A stretch of 64,000 nt of DNA from Eulemur rufifrons. Its lineage: Eukaryota; Chordata; Mammalia; Primates; Lemuridae. The notes beneath the pieces were generated by a model. That model was not told the origin of the DNA. It did not search any database and saw only the letters and a program-made list of their open reading frames with translations. The DNA lies in NCBI RefSeq assembly GCF_041146395.1, contig NC_091009.1, positions 252,501 to 316,500 of the forward strand. Reading direction: 5' to 3'. Both the position numbers and the translations under genes were made by a program. This document shows, one piece after another, positions 34,910 to 46,500 of this stretch (position 1 is the stretch's first letter; each line of letters begins with the position of its first letter).

Positions 34910-35846
34910 AAATGCCCCCTGTATTTCTGGAGACAAGATTTGATTTCAGAAGTCAAATAAGGCTTTGCCTTAAGGAAAAGATAAATGTGTTAGTTCAAAA
35001 GCTGCCTCGTCTCAGGAGGGCGTCTTGCTGGTCAGTAGAAGCTGCATCTCAAGGAGACAGCTGTAAACTGGGCCTTTGGTTCTCACCTGTTTTGAAAGAC
35101 AAGGCAGGCCTCCCTTAGGACCAAAGGTTGCTGGTGCTGCTGACAGGTGGACCCCCGGAGATGAGAGCTAATCAGATAGATATGCTAATGCCCAAGCCGG
35201 GCCCAGATGGAACCATGCGGTTCAAGTAATTAACACAAAGCACAGCCCATGTTGACTTCTGGGATCATCTCTGTCTCCAAGAACACAATCACCAGAGCCA
35301 AGATGTCTCTGTTTGTTGCTAAAGTAATAGCCTTATCATAAAACTTAGAAGTTTGCCCCAAGAAGATTTTATAACCCATTGTTCCCCTAGTTAGAGTTAG
35401 TTAAAGGATCTGTAGTAGACTTTTAGGAGACTTTGACCCTAAAGCAAACTGCCTGTTAGTATCAAAATCCCGTTGCCCTTGGCAACCGGAGCCTGTATGT
35501 ACCCTATATAATACCTGTGTGGAGTTTCAGTTGGGGAAATATTTGATGCGGGTAAAATATTTCCATCCGGATACCCTTCTTTATCTATTTTCATAAACTT
35601 TCACTTTATAAACTATATCTTTGGCTCTGTGTATTATTATTGCCATTACTTTATATTTTTATTTCTGTTTCCTACTATATTTTTCATCCTTTGCGATGAC
35701 CCCTGCCTGAGAGACCTGATCGGAAGAAAAAACCTCTTTGCAGGGAGCGTAGCTAACTCCCTGCAAACTGGCGTAGTCAACTTAGAGATCTGATCAGAAC
35801 AAAGAGAAAAGGACCTCTTTGCGGGGAGCGTAGCTAACTCCCCGCA
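34882..35846 (+). repeat. 3' LTR (965 bp) with internal duplication of its own end plus PBS start
   Basis: TGTTGAGCC to CTCCCCGCA. The first 732 bp match the 5' LTR except at three sites (within the first ~14 bp and near 35578). It then carries ~180 bp absent from the 5' LTR, including 'ctctttgcagggagcgtag...ctgcaaactggcgtagtc' (about 35730-35778). This segment resembles the LTR terminus followed by the first ten bases of the primer-binding site. The true terminus follows at 35812-35846. Confidence 0.92.
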
Positions 35847-35852
35847 TTCAGG
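35847..35852 (+). repeat. Proviral target-site duplication, right copy (TTCAGG)
   Basis: Identical to 29556-29561. Removing one copy and the provirus restores the normal monomer order 'gggtgttcaggccctctg'. Confidence 0.9.
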
Positions 35853-38050
35853 CCCTCTGTCAGATCGCTGGTTTGTTTTTATTATCCCCAGAGAAGAGTA
35901 GTGGGCATGTGTTTGGCAGGTGAAAAGTGCGGATTCTGTTTCAGAGAATTAAACAGGATCCGCATGGTCATCTCATTCCTTTAAGAATCCTTTGCTTCAT
36001 CAGCTGGGATTCCACCATGTTTCTATATACTCCTCTATGCGTGGGCACAGGTACCTGGCTTGTTCCAAGAAGTATGCTGGAGAGTTTTCAAATTAACCAG
36101 TACGTTGAAAATTATTTGCAGGTTTTCAGCGTTTCACCATAATTTTGATAACGTTTGTATGTGCCTCCTGAAACCCAAGAAGGCTGCGACGGACATAACT
36201 ATGCTGAGGAGTAGCTGACTTGGTGTTGCCTATTTTTGTTAGTGGAGACTGACAAGAAGCCATTCTTCTAAGTATCATCCCACCACCATTTTTCCATTGT
36301 TTTAAAATGCAGGGAAAATTTGCAAGTTAGCATTATAATTAGTAGCTGGAGGGTACGTTTTTTTTTTGTGTGTGGTCGATGTGGATGGGGGGGTCAGGCC
36401 CTCTGTCAGTTCGCTGGTTAGTTTTTATTATCCCCAGAGAGGAGAAGTGGGCAGGTGTTTGGCAGGAGAAAAGGGCGGATTCTGTTTCAGAGAATTAACG
36501 ATGATCCCCATGGTCATCCCGTTCCTTTAATAATCCTTTACTTCATCAGCTGGAAATTCATCATGGTTCTATATACTCCTCTATGCGTGGGAACAGGTAA
36601 CTGGCTTGTTCCAAGAAGTATGCCGCAGAGCTTTTCAATTAACCACTACGATGAAAATTATTTGCAGGTGTTCAGTGTTTCACCAAAATTGTGATAACGT
36701 TTGTTTGTGCCTCCTGAAACCCAAGAAGGCTGCGACGGACATAACTATGCTGAGGAGTAGCTGACTTGGAGTTGCCTATTTTTGTTAGTGGAGACTGACA
36801 AGAATCCATTCTTCTAAGTATCATCCCACCACCATTTTTCCATTGATTTAAAATGCAGGGAAATTTTGCAAGTTAGCATTATAATTAGTAGCTGGAGGGT
36901 ACGGTGTTTTTTTGTTTTTTTTTCCTGTGGGGTCGGTGTGGATGTGTTGGTCAGGCCCTCCGTCAGTTCGCTGGTTTGTTTTTATTATCCTCAGAGAGGA
37001 GAAGTGGGTATTAGTATGGCAGTTGAAAACTGCGGATCTGTTTCAGAGAATTAAACAGGATCCGCATGGTAATCCCGTTCCTTTAAGAATCCTTTGCTTC
37101 ATGAGCTGGGAATCCACCATGGTTCTATATACTTCCCTATGCGTGGGCACAGGAAACTGGCTTGTTCCAAGAAGTATGCCTCAGAGCTTTTCAATTAACC
37201 AGTATGTTGAAAACCCTTTGCAGGTTTTCAGCGTTTCACCATAATTGTGATAACCTGTGTATGTGCCTACTGAAACCAAATATGGCTGCTACGGACATAA
37301 CTATGCCGAGGCGTAGCTGACTTGGTGTTGCCTATTTTTGTCAGTGGAGACTGACAAGAAGCCATTCTTCTAAGTATCATCCCACCATCATTTCTCCATT
37401 GTTTAAAAATGCAGGGAAATTTTGCAAATTGGCATTATAATTAGTAGCTGGAGGGTACTTTTTTTTTTTGTGGGGTCGGTCAGAATGGGTGTTCAGGCCC
37501 TCTGTCAGATCGCTGGTTTGTTTTTATTATCCCCAGAGAAGAGAAGTGGGCATGTGTTTGGCAGGTGAAAAGTGCGGATTCTGTTTCAGAGAATTAAACA
37601 GAATCCGCATGGTCATCTCATTCCTTTAAGAATCCTTTGCTTCATCAGCTGGGATTCCACCATGTTTCTATATACTCCTCTATGCGCGGGCACAGGTACC
37701 TGGCTTGTTCCAAGAAGTATGCTGGAGAGTTTTCAAATTAACCAGTACGTTGAAAATTCTTTGCAGGTTTTCAGCGATTCACCATAATTTTGATAACGTT
37801 TGTATGTGCCTCCTGAAACCCAAGAAGGCTGCGACGGACATAACTATGCTGAGGAGTAGCTGACTTGGTGTTGCCTATTTTTGTTAGTGGAGACAGACAA
37901 GAAGCCATTCTTCTAAGTATCATCCCACCACCATTTTTCCATTGTTTTAAAATGCAGGGAAATTTTGCAAGTTAGCATTATAATTAGTAGCTGGAGGGTA
38001 CGGTTTTTTTTGTGTGTGTGTGTTGTCGATGTGGATGGGGGGGTCAGGCC
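35853..38050 (+). repeat. ~547-bp satellite core after the provirus
   Basis: Monomers resume in phase with the interrupted one ('ccctctgtcagatcgctgg'). Landmarks are near 36009, 36554, 37113, 37657 and 38204. Monomer types are as in repeat A but the order is not a clean 6-mer. No gene is seen. Confidence 0.9.
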
Positions 38051-41000
38051 CTCTGTCAGTTCGCTGGTTAGTTTTTATTATCCCCAGAGAGGAGAAGTGG
38101 GCATGTGTTTGGCAGGTGAAAAGGGCGGATTCTGTTTCAGAGAATTAACGATGATCCCCATGGTCATCCCGTTCCTTTAATAATCCTTTACTTCATCAGC
38201 TGGAAATCCACCATGGTTCTATATACTCCTCTTTGCGTGAGAACAGGTAACTGGCTTGTTCCAAGAAGTATGCCGCAGAGCTTTTCAATTAACCACTACG
38301 TTGAAAATTATTTGCAGGTGTTCAGCGTTTCACCATAATTGTGATAACGTTTGTTTGTGCCTCCTGAAACCCAAGAAGGCTGCGACGGACATAACTATGC
38401 TGAGGCGTAGCTGACTTGGTTTTGCCTATTTTTGTTAGTGGAGACTGACAAGAATCCATTCTTCTAAGTATCCTCTCACCATCATTTTTGCATTGTTTAA
38501 AAATGCAGGAAAATTTTGCAAGTTAGCATTATAATTAGTAGCTGGAGGCTACGGTGTTTTTTTTTTTTTTTCCTGTGGGGTCGGTGTGGATGTGTTGGTC
38601 AGGCCCTCTGTCAGTTCGCTGGTTTGTTTTTATTATCCCCAGAGAGGAGAAGTGGGTATTAGTATGGCAGGTGAAAACTGCGGATCTGTTTCAGAGAATT
38701 AAACAGGATCCGCATGGTAATCCAGTTCCTTTAAGAATCCTTTGCTTCATGAGCTGGGAATCCACCATGGTTCTATATACTTCTCTATGCGTGGGCACAG
38801 GAAACTGGCTTGTTCCAAGAAGTATGCCTCAGAGCTTTTCAATTAACCAGTATGTTGAAAATCCTTTGCAGGTTTTCAGCGTTTCACCATAATTGTGTTA
38901 ACGTGTGAATGTGTCTACTGAAACCAAATATGGCTGCTACAGACATAACTATGCCGAGGCGTAGCTGACTTGGTGTTGCCTATTTTTGTCAGTGGAGACT
39001 GACAAGAAGCCATTCTTCTAAGTATCATCCCACCATCATTTCTCCATTGTTTAAAAATGCAGGGAAATTTTGCAAATTGGCATTATAATTAGTAGCTGGA
39101 GGGTACTTTTTTTTTTGTGGGGTCGGTCACGATGGGTGTTCAGGCCCTCTGTCACATCGCTGGTTTGTTTTTATTATCCCCAGAGAAGAGTAGTGGACAT
39201 GTGTTTGGCAGGTGAAAAGTGCGGATTCTGTTTTAGAGAATTAAACAGGATACAAATGGTCATCTCATTCCTTTAAGAATCTTTACTTCATCAGCTGGAA
39301 ATCCACCATGGTTCTATATACTCCTCTTTGCGTGGGAACAGGTAACTGGCTTGTTCCAAGAAGGATACCGCAGAGCTTTTCAATTAACTACTACGTTGAA
39401 AATTATTTGCAGGTGTTCAGCGTTTCACCATAATTGTGATAACGTTTGTATGTGCCTCCTGAAACCAAAGAAGGCTGCGACGGACATAACTATGCTGAGG
39501 AGTAGCTGACTTGGTGTTGCCTATTTTTGTTAGTGGAGACAGACAAGAAGCCATTCTTCTTAGTATCACCCCACCACCATTTTTCCATTGTTTTAAAATG
39601 CAGGGAAATTTTGCAAGTTAGCATTATAATTAGTAGCTGGAGGGTACGGTTTTTTTTTTTGTGTGGTCAATGTGGATGGGGGGGTCAGGCCCTCTGTCAG
39701 TTCGCTGGTTAGTTTTTATTATCCCCAGAGAGGATAAGTGGGCATGCGTTTGGCAGGTGAAAAGGACGGATTCTGTTTCAGAGAATTCACGATGATCCCC
39801 ATGGTCATCCCATTCCTTTAATAATCCTTTACTTCATCTGCTGGAAATCCACCATGGTTCTCTATACTCCTCTTTGCGTGGGAACAGGTAACTGGCTGTT
39901 CCAAGAAGTATGACGCAGAGCTTTTCAATTAACCACTACGTTGAAAATTATTTGCAGGTGTTCAGCGTTTCACCATAATTGTGATAACGATTGTTTGTGC
40001 CTCCTGAAACCCAAGAAGGCTGCGACGGACATAACTATGCTGAGGCGTAGCTGACTTGGTGTTGCCTATTTTTGTTAGTGGAGACTGACAAGAAGCCATT
40101 CTTCTAAGTATCATCCCACCACCATTTTTCCATTGTTTTTAAATGCAGGGAAATTTTGCAAGTTAGCATTATAATTAGTAGATGGAGGGTACCGTTTTTT
40201 TTTTTTTATGTGTGGTCGATGTGGATGGGGGGGTCAGGCCCTCTGTCAGTTCGCTGGTTAGTTTTTATTATCCCCAGAGAGGAGAAGTGGGCATGTGTTT
40301 GGCAGGTGAAAAGGGCGGATTCTGTTTCAGAGAATTAACGATGATCCCCATGGTCATCCCGTTCCTTTAATAATCCTTTACTTAATCAGCTGGAAATCCA
40401 CCATGGTTCTATATACTCCTCTTTGCGTGGGAACAGGTAACTGGCTTGTTCCAAGAAGTATGCCGCAGAGCTTTTCAATTAACCACTACGTTGAAAATTA
40501 TTTGCAGGTGTTCAGCGTTTCACCATAATTGTGATAACGTTTGTTTGTGCCTCCTGAAACCCAAGATGGCTGCCACGAACATAACTATGCTGAGGCGTAG
40601 CTGACTTGGTTTAGCCTATTTTTGTTAGTGGAGACTGACAAGAATCCATTCTTCTAAGTATCATCTCACCATCATTTTTCCTTTGTTTAAAAATGCAGGA
40701 TAATTTTGCAAGTTAGCATTATAATTAGTAGCTGGAGGCTACGGTGTTTTGTTTTTTTTTCCTGTGGGGTCGGTGTGGATGTGTTGGTCAGGCCCTCTGT
40801 CAGTTCGCTGGTTTGTTTTTATTATCCCCAGAGAGGAGAAGTGGGCATGTGTTTGGCAGGTGAAAAGGGCGGATTCTGTTTCAGAGAATTAACGATGATC
40901 CCCATGGTCATCCCGTTCCTTTAATAATCCTTTACTTCATCAGCTGGAAATCCACCATGGTTCTATATACTCCTCTTTGCGTGAGAACAGGTAACTGGCT

Positions 41001-43540
41001 TGTTCCAAGAAGTATGCCGCAGAGCTTTTCAATTAACCACTACGTTGAAAATTATTTGCAGGTGTTCAGCGTTTCACCATAATTGTGATAACGTTTGTTT
41101 GTGCCTCCTGAAACCCAAGAAGGCTGCGACGGACATAACTATGCTGAGGCGTAGCTGACTTGGTTTTGCCTATTTTTGTTAGTGGAGACTGACAAGAATC
41201 CATTCTTCTAAGTATCATCTCACCATCATTTTTCCATTGTTTAAAAATGCAGGAAAATTTTGCAAGTTAGCATTATAATTAGTAGCTGGAGGCTACGGTG
41301 TTTTTTTTTTTTTTTCCTGTGGGGTCGGTGTGGATGTGTTGGTCAGGCCCTCTGTCAGTTCGCTGGTTTGTTTTTATTATCCCCAGAGAGGAGAAGTGGG
41401 TATTAGTATGGCAGGTGAAAACTGCGGATCTGTTTCAGAGAATTAAACAGGATCCGCATGGTAATCCAGTTCCTTTAAGAATCCTTTGCTTCATGAGCTG
41501 GGAATCCACCATGGTTCTATATACTTCTCTATGCGTGGGCACAGGAAACTGGCTTGTTCCAAGAAGTATGCCTCAGAGCTTTTCAATTAACCAGTATGTT
41601 GAAAATCCTTTGCAGGTTTTCAGCGTTTCACCATAATTGTGTTAACGTGTGAATGTGTCTACTGAAACCAAATATGGCTGCTACAGACATAACTATGCCG
41701 AGGCGTAGCTGACTTGGTGTTGCCTATTTTTGTCAGTGGAGACTGACAAGAAGCCATTCTTCTAAGTATCATCCCACCATCATTTCTCCATTGTTTAAAA
41801 ATGCAGGGAAATTTTGCAAATTGGCATTATAATTAGTAGCTGGAGGGTACTTTTTTTTTTGTGGGGTCGGTCACGATGGGTGTTCAGGCCCTCTGTCAGA
41901 TCGCTGGTTTGTTTTTATTATCCCCAGAGAAGAGTAGTGGACATGTGTTTGGCAGGTGAAAAGTGCGGATTCTGTTTTAGAGAATTAAACAGGATACAAA
42001 TGGTCATCTCATTCCTTTAAGAATCTTTACTTCATCAGCTGGAAATCCACCATGGTTCTATATACTCCTCTTTGCGTGGGAACAGGTAACTGGCTTGTTC
42101 CAAGAAGGATACCGCAGAGCTTTTCAATTAACTACTATGTTGAAAATTATTTGCAGGTGTTCAGCGTTTCACCATAATTGTGATAACGTTTGTATGTGCC
42201 TCCTGAAACCAAAGAAGGTTGCGACGGACATAACTATGCTGAGGAGTAGCTGACTTGGTGTTGCCTATTTTTGTTAGTGGAGACAGACAAGAAGCCATTC
42301 TTCTTAGTATCACCCCACCACCATTTTTCCATTGTTTTAAAATGCAGGGAAATTTTGCAAGTTAGCATTATAATTAGTAGCTGGAGGGTACGGTTTTTTT
42401 TTTTGTGTGGTCAATGTGGATGGGGGGGTCAGGCCCTCTGTCAGTTCGCTGGTTAGTTTTTATTATCCCCAGAGAGGATAAGTGGGCATGCGTTTGGCAG
42501 GTGAAAAGGACGGATTCTGTTTCAGAGAATTCACGATGATCCCCATGGTCATCCCATTCCTTTAATAATCCTTTACTTCATCTGCTGGAAATCCACCATG
42601 GTTCTCTATACTTCTCTTTGCGTGGGAACAGGTAACTGGCTGTTCCAAGAAGTATGACGCAGAGCTTTTCAATTAACCACTACGTTGAAAATTATTTGCA
42701 GGTGTTCAGCGTTTCACCATAATTGTGATAACGATTGTTTGTGCCTCCTGAAACCCAAGAAGGCTGCGACGGACATAACTATGCTGAGGCGTAGCTGACT
42801 TGGTGTTGCCTATTTTTGTTAGTGGAGACTGACAAGAAGCCATTCTTCTAAGTATCATCCCACCACCATTTTTCCATTGTTTTTAAATGCAGGGAAATTT
42901 TGCAAGTTAGCATTATAATTAGTAGATGGAGGGTACCGTTTTTTTTTTTTTATGTGTGGTCGATGTGGATGGGGGGGTCAGGCCCTCTGTCAGTTCGCTG
43001 GTTAGTTTTTATTATCCCCAGAGAGGAGAAGTGGGCATGTGTTTGGCAGGTGAAAAGGGCGGATTCTGTTTCAGAGAATTAACGATGATCCCCATGGTCA
43101 TCCCGTTCCTTTAATAATCCTTTACTTAATCAGCTGGAAATCCACCATGGTTCTATATACTCCTCTTTGCGTGGGAACAGGTAACTGGCTTGTTCCAAGA
43201 AGTATGCCGCAGAGCTTTTCAATTAACCACTACGTTGAAAATTATTTGCAGGTGTTCAGCGTTTCACCATAATTGTGATAACGTTTGTTTGTGCCTCCTG
43301 AAACCCAAGATGGCTGCCACGAACATAACTATGCTGAGGCGTAGCTGACTTGGTTTAGCCTATTTTTGTTAGTGGAGACTGACAAGAATCCATTCTTCTA
43401 AGTATCATCTCACCATCATTTTTCCTTTGTTTAAAAATGCAGGATAATTTTGCAAGTTAGCATTATAATTAGTAGCTGGAGGCTACGGTGTTTTGTTTTT
43501 TTTTCCTGTGGGGTCGGTGTGGATGTGTTGGTCAGGCCCT
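38050..43540 (+). repeat. Satellite higher-order repeat B: 5 monomers, 2744 bp, two near-identical copies
   Basis: Positions recur exactly 2744 bp apart: 38554/41298, 39070/41814, 39527/42271, 40156/42900 and 40706/43450. Visible differences are single bases (e.g. 'agtatcctctcacc' near 38468 against 'agtatcatctcacc' near 41212). The junction lies near 40800, where a monomer starts as one type ('cctgtggggtcggtg') and continues as another ('gtgggcatgtgtttggcaggtgaaaagggcgg'). This is the expected product of one unequal crossover. Confidence 0.92.
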
Positions 43541-46500
43541 CTGTCAGTTCGCTGGTTTGTTTTTATTATCCCCAGAGAGGAGAAGTGGGTATTAGTATGG
43601 CAGGTGAAAACTGCGGATCTGTTTCAGAGAATTAAACAGGATCCGCATGGTAATCCCGTTCCTTTAAGAATCCTTTGCTTCATGAGCTGGGAATCCACCA
43701 TGGTCCTATATACTTCTCTTTGCGTGGGCACAGAAAACTGGCTTGTTCCAAGAAGTATGCCTCAGAGCTTTTCAATTAACCAGTATGTTGAAAATCCTTT
43801 GCAGGTTTTCAGCGTTTCACCATAATTGTGATAACGTGTGTATGTGCCTACTGAAATCAAATATGGCTGCTACGGACATAACTATGCTGAGGCCTAGCTG
43901 ACTTGGTGTTGCCTATTTTTGTCAGTGGAGAATGACAAGAAGCCATTCTTCTAAGTATCATCCCACCATCATTTCTCCATTGTTTAGAAATGCAGGGAAA
44001 TTTTGCAAATTGGCATTATAATTAGTAGCTGGAGGGTACTTTTTTTTTTTGTGGGGTCGGTCAGGATGGGTGTTCAGGATCTCTGTCAGATCGCTGCTTT
44101 GTTTTTATTATCCCTAGAGAAGAGTAGTGATCATGAGTTTGGCAGGTGAAAAGTGCGGATTCTGTTTCAGAGAATGAAAGAGGATCCGCATGGTCATCTG
44201 ATTCCTTTAAAAATCCTTTTCTTCATCAGCTGGGATTCCACCATGTTTCTATATACTCCTCTATGCGTGGGCACAGGTACCTGGCTTCTTCCAAGAAGTA
44301 TGCTGGAGAGTTTTCAAATTAACCAGTACGTTGAAAATTATTTGCAGGTGTTCAGCGTTTCACCATAATTTTGATAACGTTTGTATGTGCCTCCTGAAAC
44401 CCAAGAAGGCTCCGACGGACATAACTATGCTGAGGAGTAGCTGACTTGGTGTTGCCTATTTTTGTTAGTGGAGACAGACAAGAAGCCATTCTTCTAAGTA
44501 TCATCCCACCACCATTTTTCCATTGTTTTAAAATGCAGGGAAATTTTGCAAGTTAGCGTTATAATTAGTAGCTGGAGGGTACGGTTTTTTTTTTTTTTGT
44601 GTGGTCGATGTGGATGGGGGGGTCAGGCCCTCTGTCAGTTCGCTGGTTAGTTTTTATTATCCCCAGAGAGGAGAAGTGGGCATGTGTTTGGCAGGTGAAA
44701 AGGGCGGATTCTGTTTCAGAGAATTAACGATGATCCCCATGGTCATCCCGTTCCTTTAATAATCCTTTACTTCATCAGCTGGAAATCCACCATGGTTCTA
44801 TATACTCCTCTTTGCGTGGGAACAGGTAACTGGCTTGTTCCAAGAAGTATGCCGCAGAGCTTTTCAATTAAGCAGTACGTTGAAAAATATTTGCAGGTGT
44901 TCAGCGTTTCACCATAATTGTGATAACGTTTGTTTGTGCCTCCTGAAACCCAAGAAGGCTGCGACGGACATAACTATGCTGCGGAGTAGCTGACTTGGTG
45001 TTGCCTGTTTTTCTTACTGGAGACTGACAAGAAGCCATACTTCTAAGTATCATACCACCATCATTTCTCCATTGTTTAAAAATGCAGGGAAATTTTGCAA
45101 ATTGGCATTATAATTAGTAGCTGGAGGGTACTTTTTTTTTTGTGGGGTTCGTCAGGATGGGTGTTCATGCCCTCTGTCAGATCCCTGGTTTGTTTTTATT
45201 ATCCCCAGAGAAGAGTAGTGGGCATGTGTTTGGCAGGTGAAAAGTGCGGATTCTGTTTCAGAGAATTAAACAGGATCCGCATGGTCATCTCATTCCTTTA
45301 AGAATCCTTTGCTTCATCAGCTGGGATTCCACCATGTTTCTATTTACTCCTCTATGCGTGGGCACAGGTACCTGGCTGGTTCCAAGAAGTATGCTGGAGA
45401 GTTTTCAAATTAACCAGTACGTTGAAAATTATTTGCAGGTTTTCAGCGTTTCACCATAATTTTGATAACGTTTGTATGTGCCTCCTGAAACCCAAGAAGG
45501 CTCCGACGGACATAACTATGCTGAGGAGTAGCTGACTTGGTGTTGCCTATTTTTGTTAGTGGAGACCGACAAGAAGCCATTCTTCTAAGTATCATCCCAC
45601 CACCATTTTTCCATTGTTTTAAAATGCAGGGAAATTTTGCAAGTTAGCATTATAATTAGTAGCTGGACGGTACGGTTTTTTTTTTTTTTGTGTGTGGTCG
45701 ATGTGGATGGGGGGGGTCAGGCCCTCTGTCAGTTCGCTGGTTAGTTTTTATTATCTCCAGAGAGGAGAAGTGGGCATGTGTTTGGCAGGTGAAAAGGCCG
45801 GATTCTGTTTCAGAGAATTAACAATGATCCCCATTGTCATCCCGTTCTTTTAATAATCCTTTACTTCATCAGCTGGAAATCCACAATGGTTGTATATACT
45901 CCACTTTGTGTGGGAACAGGTAACTGGCTTGTTCCAAGAATTATGCCGCAGAGCTTTTGAATTAACCACTACGTTGAAAATTATTTGCAGGTGTTCAGCA
46001 TTTCACCATAATTGTGATAACGTTTGTATGTGCCTCCTGAAACCCAAGAAGGCTGCGACGGACATAACTATGCTGAGGAGTAGCTGACTTGGTGTTGCCT
46101 ATTTTTCTTAGTGGAGACTGACAAGAAGCCATTCTTCTAAGTATCATCCCACCACCATTTTTCCATTGTTTCAAAATGCAGGGAAATTTTGCAAGTTAGC
46201 ATTATAATTAGTACCTGGAGGGTACGGTTTTTTTTGTGTGTGTGTGTGTGGTCGATGTGGATGGGGGGGTCAGGCCCTCTGTCAGTTCGCTGGTTAGTTT
46301 TTATTATCCCCAGAGAGGTGAGGTGGGCATGTGTTTGGCAGGTTAAAAAGGCGGATTCTGTTTCAGAGAATTAACGATGATCCCCATGGTCATCCCGTTC
46401 CTTTAATAATCCTTTACTTCATCAGCTGGAAATCCACCATGGTTCTATATACTCCTCTTTACGTGGGAAGAGGTAAGTGGCTTGTTCCATGAAGTATGCC

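Larger units (their letters stand above)
29562..35846 (+). mobile_element. Class II (HML/betaretrovirus-like) endogenous retrovirus, defective
   Basis: A two-LTR provirus of ~6.3 kb inserted into a satellite monomer. Order: 5' LTR, tRNA-Ser primer-binding site, splice donor, gag remnant, dUTPase-protease, RT stub, integrase, env, polypurine tract, 3' LTR. Betaretroviral affinity is shown by a dUTPase fused ahead of the protease, a GLGK-type motif after the protease, a pro-pol -1 frame change, the IN C-terminus overlapping the env start, and the 6-bp target duplication. Most of RT, RNase H and parts of gag and SU are missing, and gag, dUTPase and IN carry stops or frameshifts, so it cannot encode a complete virus. 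Confidence 0.95.
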
